DNA of 49,487 nucleotides from Pseudomonas citronellolis. Lineage in GTDB: Bacteria > Pseudomonadota > Gammaproteobacteria > Pseudomonadales > Pseudomonadaceae. The stretch covers positions 1 to 49,487 of the forward strand of contig NZ_JARJLT010000149.1 in NCBI RefSeq assembly GCF_029335315.1, read 5' to 3'. Shown here piece after piece: positions 21,979 to 30,780 of this stretch (within the stretch, counting starts at the first letter, position 1; every line of letters starts with the position of its first letter). The notes under the pieces were generated by a model, which ran no database searches, was not told the origin of the DNA, and saw only the letters and a list, made by a program, of their open reading frames with translations. Position numbers and translations under genes: made by a program.

Positions 21979-22779
21979 ATGGACAGAAATAAGCCGGCTA
22001 AAGACAAAGCGCTGCTCCTGGGTTCACCGAGGGCCGTCGTTCCTGAGCCCGCCAAGGCGGATCACCCGGTGACCCTGGACCCGTTCGACTACACCCGGAC
22101 CCGTGTCGTGCCCCTGCGCGCGGATCACCTGGAGCGCAACCGGATCGTCGCCTACAACAAGAACTCGACCATGAGTTCGGCCTTCGACCTGCTGCGCACC
22201 CAGGTGCTGCAGACCATGGAGGAGAACGGCTGGCGCACCCTGGCGATCACCTCGCCGACGCCCGAGTCGGGCAAGACGGTGGTGGCGATCAACCTGGCCA
22301 TGAGCATCGCCCACCACACCACCAAGACCGCGCTGCTGGTCGACTTCGACCTGCGCCGGCCACGGGTGGGGGCCTACCTGGACCTGCCCATGGAGGCGTC
22401 GCTTAATGAACTGCTCAAGGGCGAGGCCGGGCTGGAGGAAGTGCTGGTCAACCCGACGCTGCCGCGCTTCGTGGTGCTGCCGACCCGCGAGCCGGTGCCG
22501 TTGTCCACCGAGCTGCTGTCCTCGCCCCGGGTGAGCAATTTGATCAGCGACCTGCGCGAGCGCTACGACTCGCGCATCTGCATCTTCGACCTGCCGCCGT
22601 TGCTGAGTTCCGACGACGCCATCACCGTGCTGCCGAAGTTCGACTGCGTGCTGCTGGTGGTGGCCAACGGAATGAACAACAAGAAGGATGTGGAGGACTG
22701 TCTCTACCACCTGGGCAACGTCAACCTGATCGGCACCGTGCTGAACAAGGCCGAGCCGCCGGACCACACCTACTACTAG
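21979..22779 (+). CDS. BY-type tyrosine kinase of exopolysaccharide synthesis (CpsD/EpsG type)
   Basis: A 266-residue cytoplasmic ATPase that pairs with the co-polymerase to set polymerisation. Walker A is in ITSPTPESGKTVVAINLA (about 89-106), Walker A' in ALLVDFDLRRPRVGAYLDL, and Walker B in RICIFDLPPLL. The usual C-terminal tyrosine cluster is reduced to a final YY, so phosphorylation may be limited. The start is 10 bases after the preceding stop. No low-molecular-weight phosphatase (Wzb) gene lies in the window. Confidence 0.9.
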   Translation: MDRNKPAKDKALLLGSPRAVVPEPAKADHPVTLDPFDYTRTRVVPLRADHLERNRIVAYNKNSTMSSAFDLLRTQVLQTMEENGWRTLAITSPTPESGKTVVAINLAMSIAHHTTKTALLVDFDLRRPRVGAYLDLPMEASLNELLKGEAGLEEVLVNPTLPRFVVLPTREPVPLSTELLSSPRVSNLISDLRERYDSRICIFDLPPLLSSDDAITVLPKFDCVLLVVANGMNNKKDVEDCLYHLGNVNLIGTVLNKAEPPDHTYY

Positions 22780-22787
22780 GTCGCGAT

Positions 22788-22814
22788 CCGGGCCGGCGCC
22801 TGGCGCCGGCCCGG
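22788..22814. terminator. Hairpin between convergent kinase and galE genes
   Basis: A 13-bp GC-only stem (CCGGGCCGGCGCC with GGCGCCGGCCCGG) around a single T lies between the two converging stops. Followed by CGTTTC on the plus strand, it probably ends transcripts from both sides. Confidence 0.75.
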
Positions 22815-22818
22815 CGTT

Positions 22819-23781
<963 letters not shown>

Positions 23782-23855
23782 CCATCTCTCCTGGAATCTG
23801 TTGGTGCTCGAGCGCCGGCGCTGCTGTCCGCGCGATCGTCCCTGGGCTTGCGGTA

Positions 23856-26549
23856 CTACTGGGTGGTGCTGGAAGGGGGTGTTTCGCCTGAGACTCTAGA
23901 TGCCTTTTTCAGGAACAGCCAATTGCTCATCTTCTGCCCGTCGAGGCTGATGGTGTAGCGCCCGTCGCGGTACGGCGCGGCCAGCGGTTCGGCCTGCTTC
24001 GGGGTGCCGCCGAGGTAAAGCGAGAGGCCCGGCGGCGCCTTGATGCTGAAGCTGCCTTCCAGGGGTTCGACACGGTAGGGCAGGCCGTTGTCGTCCTTGG
24101 GCACCGCGCGGGTGCCGAGGGAGATCAGCAGCGCCTGCGACTGCTCCAGCGGTTTCCCATCCAGGCTCTGTACCGCCACGCTGGCGTTGGCGGTCTTCAC
24201 CTGGAGTTGCAGGTTGCCCAGTGCCAGCGTCTTGCCGCCGAGCCAGCCGCTCGCCGCCTGGGTGAGCGGGGTGTCGACGGTGAAGATGCCGTCCCGCCAG
24301 CTGCGCTTGAGTTCGCCGGTGTCGCTGCTGGCTTCGCTCGCGTTGGCGTCCAGCAGGGCCTGGTTCGGGTCGCGCACTACCTGCGCGTCGGCGGGGTAGG
24401 GGCTCGCTTGCAGCCAGGGCAGCTCCGGGGTCGCCGGCATGGCGATCTGCAGCCGGCTCTTGAGCATGGCGGTGCGCAGGAGTACCGAGTTGGCCGGGTC
24501 GATGACCTGGCCGAACAGGGTGTTCGGGGTGGGTGCGAAGACGGTGGTGGTGCTGGCCTGGCGCACGTCGCCGCGGCGGTAGAGGAGGGCGGCGGCGGGC
24601 AGGGTGGCGAGCATCGCCGGGTCGTTGTAGGTGTGCCAGTTGCTGGGGCTCATCCAGCGGCTGTCCAGGGTTTCCTGGCTGTAGGCGTATTGCACCAGGG
24701 CGTTCCAGCCCTGGTGCCGGGCGGTGGCCGCGACGTACAGCGGCAGGGCGTGGCGGTCGGGGGTGAGGAAGGGGTCGGCGTTCCACTCCGAGACGCTCAG
24801 CGGCTTGCCGGCGACCTGCGCCGCGCCGATCCAGTTGATCATGCCGTCGCTGGTCAGCGGGTTGCGCTCCAGCTGGCCGACGCCGCCGTAGCTGTGGGCG
24901 TCGATCAGGTCGCCGCTGGTCAGCGCCGGCAGCGCGCTCAGGCCGTTGCGGCCCCAGGTGCTGGTGGTGACGATCGGCACCTTCACGCCGAGGCCGCGCA
25001 GGTGGCGGATCAGGTCGACGTCGAAGCGCTGTTCCAGGTCGTTGAGGAACAGCTTGGCCGGGCCCGGCTCCCAGGAGCGCCAGGTCAGCGCGCGCGGCAG
25101 GCCGTGGCGCGCGGCGAAGGCGCTCGCCTCGTGCATGTAGAGGCGGTTGTGCTTGGGCACGTTCTTGTCCGGCAGCAGGGCGTTGCCGTAGTGCTGGGTG
25201 ATGTCGTCCTCGTTGGTGAGGAGGACCGCGGCGATCGCCGGGTCGTCCTTGTAGGCCAGCCCGGTGTAGTCGTTGACGTGGCCCAGGTAGGCTTCGGCGA
25301 AGCGCTTCATGGCCTGCTGGATGGTCAGGTTCACGTAGGCGTAGCCCTTGAGACCGGCGTTGCCGTGGTCGTCCTTGGGCAGTTCGTCGAAGCCGTAGAT
25401 GTCGTCCTGGGGAGTGAACTGGCGCTCGACGTGCAGGTCGAGCCAGACGTAGATGCCCTCGTCCTTCAGGCACTTGATCCACCAGTCGAGCTTCTTCAGC
25501 GACTCCGCGCTCAGGCGCTGGGTGTCGCGCAGGCTGCGGCCGTCGCCGAAGATGTTGGGCAGCACCCAGGGCGAGTCGTGGTGGTGCAGGCGCACAAGGT
25601 TGAAGCCCAGCGCCGAGAGACGTCTGGCCTGCTGTTTGATCGCGTCGTCCGGGGTGGTGAACAGCGTGTAGGCGGACAGGTTGGTGCCCCAGAAGCGCAC
25701 CGGGGTCTTGTCGGCGAATTGCAGCTGCTCGCCGACCGCCTGGACGAAGCCATGCTTGCCCGCCGGTTTCTCCTCGGCGTTGAGGAACGACAGGTCGACC
25801 GGCGAGGTGCCCCAGTCGACCCGGTCGCTCGGCCAGCGCGCAGGATCGGCCAGGCCGAAGCGCTCGCTGGTGGTGCCGAGCATGGCGATATCGCCGGACA
25901 CGCTGTACGTCGCCTTGAACGCCTGGTGGCCGGGGTGGATGTTGTCCTTGTAGATGAAGGCGCGCAGCTGGCCCTTGTCGCCCGGTTCGAAATACAGCCG
26001 CGCCAGCGGCGGGTCGAAGCGCACTTCCACGCGCGGCCCCTGGGCGTTCTTGCCCCAGGTCCAGCCGCTGTTGCCGGGGAGCAGCTCCGGCTGGCCCATT
26101 TCACCGTCGATCAGCGCGGGGTCGAAGCGGAACACGATGCCGCCGCCCATGACGTTGGACTGCGCGCTGTGGGCGTCGAGGCCGAACTGCCAGGTGAGGG
26201 TACGTTCGTCGCGCTTGCGGATGTCGGCCTTCAGGTCGAAGTCCAGCGCCTTGCTGATGCCGGTCAGGCTGTAGCGGCCGGGGGCGTCGACCTTGAACGA
26301 GGGTTGCAGGTCGGCCCAGGACCAGTCGCTGCCCCAGAACTCGAACGACGAGGTCAGCGCCGTGCCGCCGCCGCGGGTCAGCAGCGGCAGGCCGCTGTGT
26401 TCGTCGAGGCCGGCGACCCAGTCCGCCGCCCGCGATGCGCTTGGCGGCAGGGCCAGGAGCAGTAGTGAAAGGGTCAGCCAGGACGCGCGGCAGAGGGCCA
26501 TGCCGAGGCGGCCCGGCAGGGTGATCGGCTCACGGGAGTGCTCGGACAT
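23856..26549 (-). CDS. Periplasmic glycoside hydrolase, clan GH-A-like
   Basis: An 897-residue secreted enzyme. After a signal (LTLSLLLLALPPSASRA) come an N-terminal beta domain (to about 270), a TIM barrel (about 280-670) and a C-terminal beta domain. The barrel has VRFWGTNLSAY, FNLVRLHHHD, the acid/base pair Asn446-Glu447 (AVLLTNEDDI) and the likely nucleophile Glu588 (LSVSEWNADP), as in retaining GH5/GH39-type enzymes. Hydrolases in exopolysaccharide loci (PslG, PelA, AlgL) clear misplaced polymer from the periplasm. I infer the same. ATG 26549 is chosen over TTG 26576. It is divergent from wzx. Confidence 0.82.
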   Translation of the reverse strand: MSEHSREPITLPGRLGMALCRASWLTLSLLLLALPPSASRAADWVAGLDEHSGLPLLTRGGGTALTSSFEFWGSDWSWADLQPSFKVDAPGRYSLTGISKALDFDLKADIRKRDERTLTWQFGLDAHSAQSNVMGGGIVFRFDPALIDGEMGQPELLPGNSGWTWGKNAQGPRVEVRFDPPLARLYFEPGDKGQLRAFIYKDNIHPGHQAFKATYSVSGDIAMLGTTSERFGLADPARWPSDRVDWGTSPVDLSFLNAEEKPAGKHGFVQAVGEQLQFADKTPVRFWGTNLSAYTLFTTPDDAIKQQARRLSALGFNLVRLHHHDSPWVLPNIFGDGRSLRDTQRLSAESLKKLDWWIKCLKDEGIYVWLDLHVERQFTPQDDIYGFDELPKDDHGNAGLKGYAYVNLTIQQAMKRFAEAYLGHVNDYTGLAYKDDPAIAAVLLTNEDDITQHYGNALLPDKNVPKHNRLYMHEASAFAARHGLPRALTWRSWEPGPAKLFLNDLEQRFDVDLIRHLRGLGVKVPIVTTSTWGRNGLSALPALTSGDLIDAHSYGGVGQLERNPLTSDGMINWIGAAQVAGKPLSVSEWNADPFLTPDRHALPLYVAATARHQGWNALVQYAYSQETLDSRWMSPSNWHTYNDPAMLATLPAAALLYRRGDVRQASTTTVFAPTPNTLFGQVIDPANSVLLRTAMLKSRLQIAMPATPELPWLQASPYPADAQVVRDPNQALLDANASEASSDTGELKRSWRDGIFTVDTPLTQAASGWLGGKTLALGNLQLQVKTANASVAVQSLDGKPLEQSQALLISLGTRAVPKDDNGLPYRVEPLEGSFSIKAPPGLSLYLGGTPKQAEPLAAPYRDGRYTISLDGQKMSNWLFLKKASRVSGETPPSSTTQ

Positions 26550-26651
26550 GGCGACCTGTTCCTTGGTAAACGGCAACGGTAAGCGGCGGCTAGCGGCATG
26601 GCATATTGAGACTATAGTCAGTTGCTAGCCATTGGCTTAGGGATTGGTGGT
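26550..26651. promoter_or_regulatory. Divergent promoter cassette A (glycoside hydrolase / wzx)
   Basis: The 102 bases between the divergent starts hold GACTATAGTC (26610-26619), a perfect palindrome that gives a TATAGT -10 box on both strands, inside the wider inverted repeat GGCTAGC/GCTAGCC (26588-26594 and 26624-26630). GACCTGTTCCTTGGT (26553-26567) and ATTGAGACTATAGT (26605-26618) recur exactly in cassette B at 30351 and 30390. Confidence 0.65.
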
Positions 26652-28022
26652 ATGTCGTCGATTGAGCTGTCGCCATCGGTGAGCCTGCGCTGGCGAGCGA
26701 TCAGGGCGGGAGCCTGGAACATCCTGGCGCTGTTCGCCTCGCAGGGCATGCGCCTGGGCGGCAACCTCGTGATGACCCGGCTGCTGGTGCCGGAAATGTT
26801 CAGCGTCATGGCCATCGCCGGCGCCGTGTCGATGCTGCTGCACCTGCTGTCCGACGTCGGCCTGCGGCAGAACATCATCCAGAGCCCGCGCGGCAACGAC
26901 CCGCTGTTCCTCAATACCGCCTGGACGGTGCAACTGGTGCGCGGCGTGGTGCTGTTCGGCATGACCCTGCTGGTCGCCGTCGCCGCCTGGTTCGCCCAGG
27001 TCATCGAGCTGTGGCCGGCGAACTCCACCTACGCCGCCCCGGAACTCCCCGCGGTGCTGGCGGTGACCGGTTTCACGGCGATCATCTACGGGCTGCAGTC
27101 GACCAAGGTCGACCTGGCGGTGCGCGCCTTCGAGCAGAAGAAGGTGGTGCTGGTCGAGCTGGCCACCCAGGTCACCGCGCTGCTGGCGATGCTGGTGCTG
27201 GGCTACCTCTACCGGAGCATCTGGTCGCTGGTGATCGCCGGCCTGGTGTCGGCGGTGGTCGGCACGCTGCTCGGCCACCTGATGTTCGAGGGGCCGAACA
27301 ACCGCCTGGCGTGGGACCGCAGCGCGCTCAAGGAGCTGGTCGACTACGGGCGCTGGATACTCCTGTCGTCGATCGCCGGGGTGCTGGCCACCCTGGGCGA
27401 CCGCATCTGGTTCGGCGGCAGCATGTCGGCCACCGAGATGGGCGTCTACTCCATCGCCGTGCTGATTCTCGGCGCCGTCCAGACCGGCGTGCTGCGGCTG
27501 GTCGGCGCCGTGGCCCTGCCGGCCTTCAGCGAGGCCGCGCGGGACACCGACAAGGATCGCCTGCGGGTCCTCTACTACCGCTCCCGGCTGCTGCTGGACG
27601 CGGTGCTGCTGTTCACCTGCGGGCTGCTGCTGACCATGAGCCCGCTGATCATCAGCTGGCTGTACGACTCGCGCTACGCCGGCGCCGGCAGGATGCTGGC
27701 GATCCTCTCGCTGTCCTGCTTCATCCTGCGCTTCACCCTGGCCCACCAGATCTGGCTGGCCCTGGGCCTGACCAAGTACCAGGCCATGGACAACATCATC
27801 CGCATCGTCTCCCTGTGGCTGCTGCTGCCGCTGCTGCTGGCCATCGGCGGGGTGAACCTGGCGATCTGGGGCGTGGCGCTGCACACCCTGCCCACGCTGG
27901 TGCTGATCTACTACGTGAACCGCGAGCTGGGCATGTTCGACTGGAAGCGCGAGCTGGCCGTGCTGCCGATACTGGCCGTGGGAGCGCTGTGCGGCGAGTT
28001 GCTGACCCTGCTGTTCCGCTGA
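26652..28022 (+). CDS. wzx: Oligosaccharide flippase (Wzx family)
   Basis: A 456-residue integral membrane protein of the polysaccharide transporter family (MOP superfamily), with about 12 hydrophobic helices and few long loops. It should flip the lipid-linked repeat unit to the periplasm for Wzy. Features are an N-terminal charged segment with RAGAWNILALFASQGMRLGG, an RLL-rich first loop (MTRLLVPEMFSVMAIAGAV), and a central break near LVDYGRWILLSSIAGVLA. ATG 26652 (MSSIELSP) is chosen over TTG 26622. A relic of this 5' end occurs at 30437. Confidence 0.92.
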   Translation: MSSIELSPSVSLRWRAIRAGAWNILALFASQGMRLGGNLVMTRLLVPEMFSVMAIAGAVSMLLHLLSDVGLRQNIIQSPRGNDPLFLNTAWTVQLVRGVVLFGMTLLVAVAAWFAQVIELWPANSTYAAPELPAVLAVTGFTAIIYGLQSTKVDLAVRAFEQKKVVLVELATQVTALLAMLVLGYLYRSIWSLVIAGLVSAVVGTLLGHLMFEGPNNRLAWDRSALKELVDYGRWILLSSIAGVLATLGDRIWFGGSMSATEMGVYSIAVLILGAVQTGVLRLVGAVALPAFSEAARDTDKDRLRVLYYRSRLLLDAVLLFTCGLLLTMSPLIISWLYDSRYAGAGRMLAILSLSCFILRFTLAHQIWLALGLTKYQAMDNIIRIVSLWLLLPLLLAIGGVNLAIWGVALHTLPTLVLIYYVNRELGMFDWKRELAVLPILAVGALCGELLTLLFR

Positions 28023-28079
28023 CGCCGCCCCACGGTGCGGCGCCGGTGGGCGAATATTCTTTCGACGGGAACCCGATGG

Positions 28080-28796
28080 ATGAATGTGATCGACTATTTT
28101 GACCGGGCGAGAATCGTCAATATCGCCTCGAGAACCGACCGGCGCCGCGAGACGATCGACGAGTTCGCACGCAACGGCTTCCCCATCGAGACGGAGAAGG
28201 TGGCGTTCTTCCCGGCGGTGACCCCCAGCGAGGCCGCCGGTTTCCCGAGCATCGGCGCCAGGGGCTGCTTCATGAGCCACCTGGAGATACTGGAAGATGC
28301 GCTGCGCGCGAAGGCGCGGAACGTCCTGCTGCTGGAGGACGACATCCAGTTTTCCAGGCGCATCGGGCCCTACGGGCGGCAGGCCATCGAGGCCCTGGAC
28401 GGCATGGAGTGGGACCTCGCCTACTTCGGCCACCCGTTCGAAGGGAACGCCGCCGCGCCCGCCTGGGCGGCGGTGGACCGGCCCATCCACCTGTCGCACT
28501 TCTATGCCGTGAACGGCCAGTGCATCGAGCGCCTGCGCGACTTCCTGCTGCAGATCCTGGCGCGGCCGCCGGGGCATCCCGACGGCGGCCCCATGCATTA
28601 CGACGGCGCGCTGAATACCTTCATCCGCCAGGAGCAAGGCGTGCAGGCCTACTACTTCACCGCGAACCTGGGCTACCAGCGCCCCTCGCGGACGGACCTG
28701 CACGCGCTTTCCGTGATGGACCGCACGCCGCTGCTGAGTACCGCGATGGTGCTCCTGCGCAAGCTCAAGGCCGGCGCCCTGCGCCGCGTCCGCTAG
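28080..28796 (+). CDS. Glycosyltransferase family 25 (LPS-type)
   Basis: A 238-residue cytoplasmic transferase. GT25 features are the start IDYFDRARIVNIASRTDRR, GARGCFMSHLEILEDAL, and NVLLLEDDIQF, whose acidic residues bind the metal-nucleotide sugar. Later HFYAVNGQCIERLRDFLLQI and the acidic MHYDGALNTFIRQ follow. Family members often transfer galactose, which fits a galE in the cluster, but the sugar is not proven. ATG 28080 lies 57 bases after wzx and has GGGA upstream. It ends in the CTAG shared with the opposite gene. Confidence 0.85.
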   Translation: MNVIDYFDRARIVNIASRTDRRRETIDEFARNGFPIETEKVAFFPAVTPSEAAGFPSIGARGCFMSHLEILEDALRAKARNVLLLEDDIQFSRRIGPYGRQAIEALDGMEWDLAYFGHPFEGNAAAPAWAAVDRPIHLSHFYAVNGQCIERLRDFLLQILARPPGHPDGGPMHYDGALNTFIRQEQGVQAYYFTANLGYQRPSRTDLHALSVMDRTPLLSTAMVLLRKLKAGALRRVR

Positions 28797-30346
28797 CCCG
28801 GCCGTTGCGCGCCGGGGCGCCCGCGCAGTTGCAGGCCGGCATTCGCGGCCGGCAGCGCCCGGGCCGGCGCGCGTTCGGCGACCATCCGCGCGTAGGCCAC
28901 GCCGACCCCGGCCACCGACCAGTACACCACGGGGATCACCGTGATGCTGCTGACGGTGAAGATGATCACCAGTATCCCCAGCAGGGTCGCCAGTAGCGCC
29001 CGGCCGAGCCGGCAGGCTTCGTCGTCGCGGTCGGCGAACGAGCGCACGGCCCTGAAGATGCCGAACAGGATGCAGGCGAAGAAGGCGAGGAACAGCCCCA
29101 GCCCGATCAGGCCGATGTTCAGCGCCAGGCCCAGGTAGGTGTTGACGATGTCGATGATCCCCTCGCCCTGGATCATCGACTGCATTTCCGGGGTGTTGCG
29201 GAAGTCGAACGAGCCGAGCAGCGGGTTGCGCTGGATGGTGATCAGCGAGTTGTCGAGCAGGCGTTCGCGGTAGGTGATGTTTTCATTGTCCACGCTGCCG
29301 ATGAAGGGCAGCAGGTCGAGCAGCTTTTCCCCGCCGGGCACCAGCGCCAGCGCCGGGATCGCCAGTACCCCCGCCAGCGCCAGCGGGACCAGGCGGCGGA
29401 TCGCGCCGCGGCCGGTGGCGATGAACGCGCCGATGATGACCACCGCGCCGATCCACGGGCCGCGCGACAGCGGCGCGAACAGCCCGCCGGCCAGCAGCAG
29501 GGCGCCCAGGCGGCGGCGCAGGCGGCTGCGCACGTCGGCCTGGAGGAACAGGTAGAAACCGATGGCCACGCAGATCACGTAGCCCAGCACGATGGCCTGG
29601 CCGGTGGTGGCGCTGGCGCGCAGCAGACCGCCGCGGCCGAGGTAGTTGGACATGCTCCATTCCAGGCCCATGGCGCCGACCACGGCGCTGTACAGCAGCC
29701 AGTGCCAGGCGAATTCGAAGATGGCCACGATCGACAGCAGCATCCCCGCCAGCACGAAGCCGAGCAGGGCGTCCTTGAAATCCTGGACGGTCCTCAGCGC
29801 CCGGCTGGCCACGTAGTAGGGCAGGAACACGTCGGTGAACAGGTACAGGCTCTGCCGCAGGGTGTCGGTGAGCGTGGTGGCGCGCAGCGAGAGCAGGCTG
29901 ATCAGCACCAGGCTGGCGGCCAGGAAACGGTCGGGCCAGAGGCGCCCGAACGAGGTCGTGGCAGCCTGCCGGCTCAGCGTCAGGTAGGCCGGCAGCAGTA
30001 CGCAGAGTTCCAGCAGGCGCACATGGTCGAGGTCGAGCAGGTAGTTGATCAGGCCGAAGCCGGGCACCTGCGCCTGGGCCGGCGGGATGAGGAACAGCAG
30101 CATGAAGAACAGCGCCAGCGGGTTGCGCTCGTGACGCCCGATGACCAGCAGCAGGGCCGCGGTCACGCCGGCGTACACCCAGAAGCTGTGGGACAGGAAC
30201 GCCAGCAGCGTCAGGCCGAACCACAGGTTGCGGCGGCGCTTGAAATCGCTGTCGGGGATCAGGTCGGTCGCCGCCCGACGGGCCAGGATGAAGACGACGG
30301 CGGCCAGAAACAGGATGACTATCAGCGCGCGGATGTGCTCAGGCAT
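28793..30346 (-). CDS. wzy: O-antigen ligase/polymerase-like protein (Wzy)
   Basis: A 517-residue protein with about 12 membrane helices and one large periplasmic loop (about 330-400, containing GGEKLLDLLPFIGSVDNENI and RNPLLGSFDFRNTPEM). The layout is that of the Wzy_C/O-antigen ligase family, which links repeat units in the periplasm. With Wzx, Wzz and a single initiating transferase in the cluster, a polymerase role is more likely than a ligase role. Its start shares cassette B with the Tat/GMC operon. Its stop uses the same CTAG as the GT25 gene. Confidence 0.88.
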   Translation of the reverse strand: MPEHIRALIVILFLAAVVFILARRAATDLIPDSDFKRRRNLWFGLTLLAFLSHSFWVYAGVTAALLLVIGRHERNPLALFFMLLFLIPPAQAQVPGFGLINYLLDLDHVRLLELCVLLPAYLTLSRQAATTSFGRLWPDRFLAASLVLISLLSLRATTLTDTLRQSLYLFTDVFLPYYVASRALRTVQDFKDALLGFVLAGMLLSIVAIFEFAWHWLLYSAVVGAMGLEWSMSNYLGRGGLLRASATTGQAIVLGYVICVAIGFYLFLQADVRSRLRRRLGALLLAGGLFAPLSRGPWIGAVVIIGAFIATGRGAIRRLVPLALAGVLAIPALALVPGGEKLLDLLPFIGSVDNENITYRERLLDNSLITIQRNPLLGSFDFRNTPEMQSMIQGEGIIDIVNTYLGLALNIGLIGLGLFLAFFACILFGIFRAVRSFADRDDEACRLGRALLATLLGILVIIFTVSSITVIPVVYWSVAGVGVAYARMVAERAPARALPAANAGLQLRGRPGAQRPG

Positions 30347-30436
30347 GGGGGACCTGTTCCTTGGTGATCGACGCCTAGCGGGATGGCTAATTGAGACTAT
30401 AGTGATTTTCTAGTCATCGGGTCAGGGATCGATGCT
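30347..30436. promoter_or_regulatory. Divergent promoter cassette B (wzy / Tat-GMC operon)
   Basis: A diverged copy of cassette A. GACCTGTTCCTTGGT (30351-30365) and ATTGAGACTATAGT (30390-30403) are exact matches, with GCCTAGCGGGATGGC beside A's GGCTAGCGGCATGGC. The palindromic -10 is kept except for one base (GACTATAGTG). It drives wzy leftward and, presumably, the leader ORF, Tat subunit and oxidoreductase rightward. Confidence 0.65.
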
Positions 30437-30589
30437 ATGCCATCGATTGAAGTACCGCCATTGGCCAGCCTGTGTCTGCTCCGCGCGGGGGCGGTAGCGC
30501 ACAAGCCCAGGATTGGCCGGCACTTCCTTCGCGGCAGCGCACGACGGGATCGCCCAATCATTTCGCCGATGCGGGTCTGGGGAGCATGA
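30437..30589 (+). CDS. 50-codon leader ORF, relic of the wzx 5' end
   Basis: Starts MPSIEVPPLASL, parallel to the wzx start MSSIELSPSVSL, and both go on to RAGA. After about 20 codons the similarity is lost and the frame runs to a TGA that overlaps the ATG of the Tat subunit (ATGA, 30586-30589). I infer that duplication of cassette A carried the first codons of wzx along and that the remnant now couples translation to the next gene. Whether the peptide has a function is unknown. Confidence 0.45.
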   Translation: MPSIEVPPLASLCLLRAGAVAHKPRIGRHFLRGSARRDRPIISPMRVWGA

Positions 30590-30780
30590 AGAAGTGGGTC
30601 TTTGACGCCTCTGCGCTGGATCGCAGGGGCTTTCTCAGGGCGTGTGTGGTGTTGGGGATGGGGGGCGCGGTAGCCCGGCTCCCGGGTGCGGGAACACGGC
30701 GGCTCGCGGACGACGGCGGCTTCGTCGTGGTCAATGGCTGGGTGCTGCCCGCTCGCTACTTCCAGGATGCGCAGGGATGA
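30586..30780 (+). CDS. 64-aa Tat-signal mini-subunit for the GMC oxidoreductase
   Basis: The short protein is mostly a twin-arginine signal: SALDRRGFLRACVVLGMGG, with RRGFLR matching RRxFLK. Then a tail with FVVVNGWVLPARYF, a pattern seen in small Tat companions of oxidoreductases. Such subunits carry a cofactor-bound partner through the Tat pore. The stop overlaps the GMC start by ATGA (30777-30780). GGGGAG lies too close to the ATG for free initiation, which fits coupling to the leader ORF. Confidence 0.7.
   Translation: MKKWVFDASALDRRGFLRACVVLGMGGAVARLPGAGTRRLADDGGFVVVNGWVLPARYFQDAQG

Noticed and set aside
24207..26465. 752-codon open frame on the plus strand
   Set aside because: It is the antisense shadow of the glycoside hydrolase. 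The translation is rich in G, V, A, R and H with no domain, as expected opposite a GC-rich gene.
26637..28703. 688-codon open frame on the minus strand
   Set aside because: Antisense to wzx and the GT25 gene; the composition (Q, H, G, R runs) is that of a shadow, not a protein.
30437..30589. Second flippase pseudogene
   Set aside because: Only about 20 codons of similarity to wzx remain and no downstream wzx sequence follows, so it is a leader derived from wzx and not a broken full gene.
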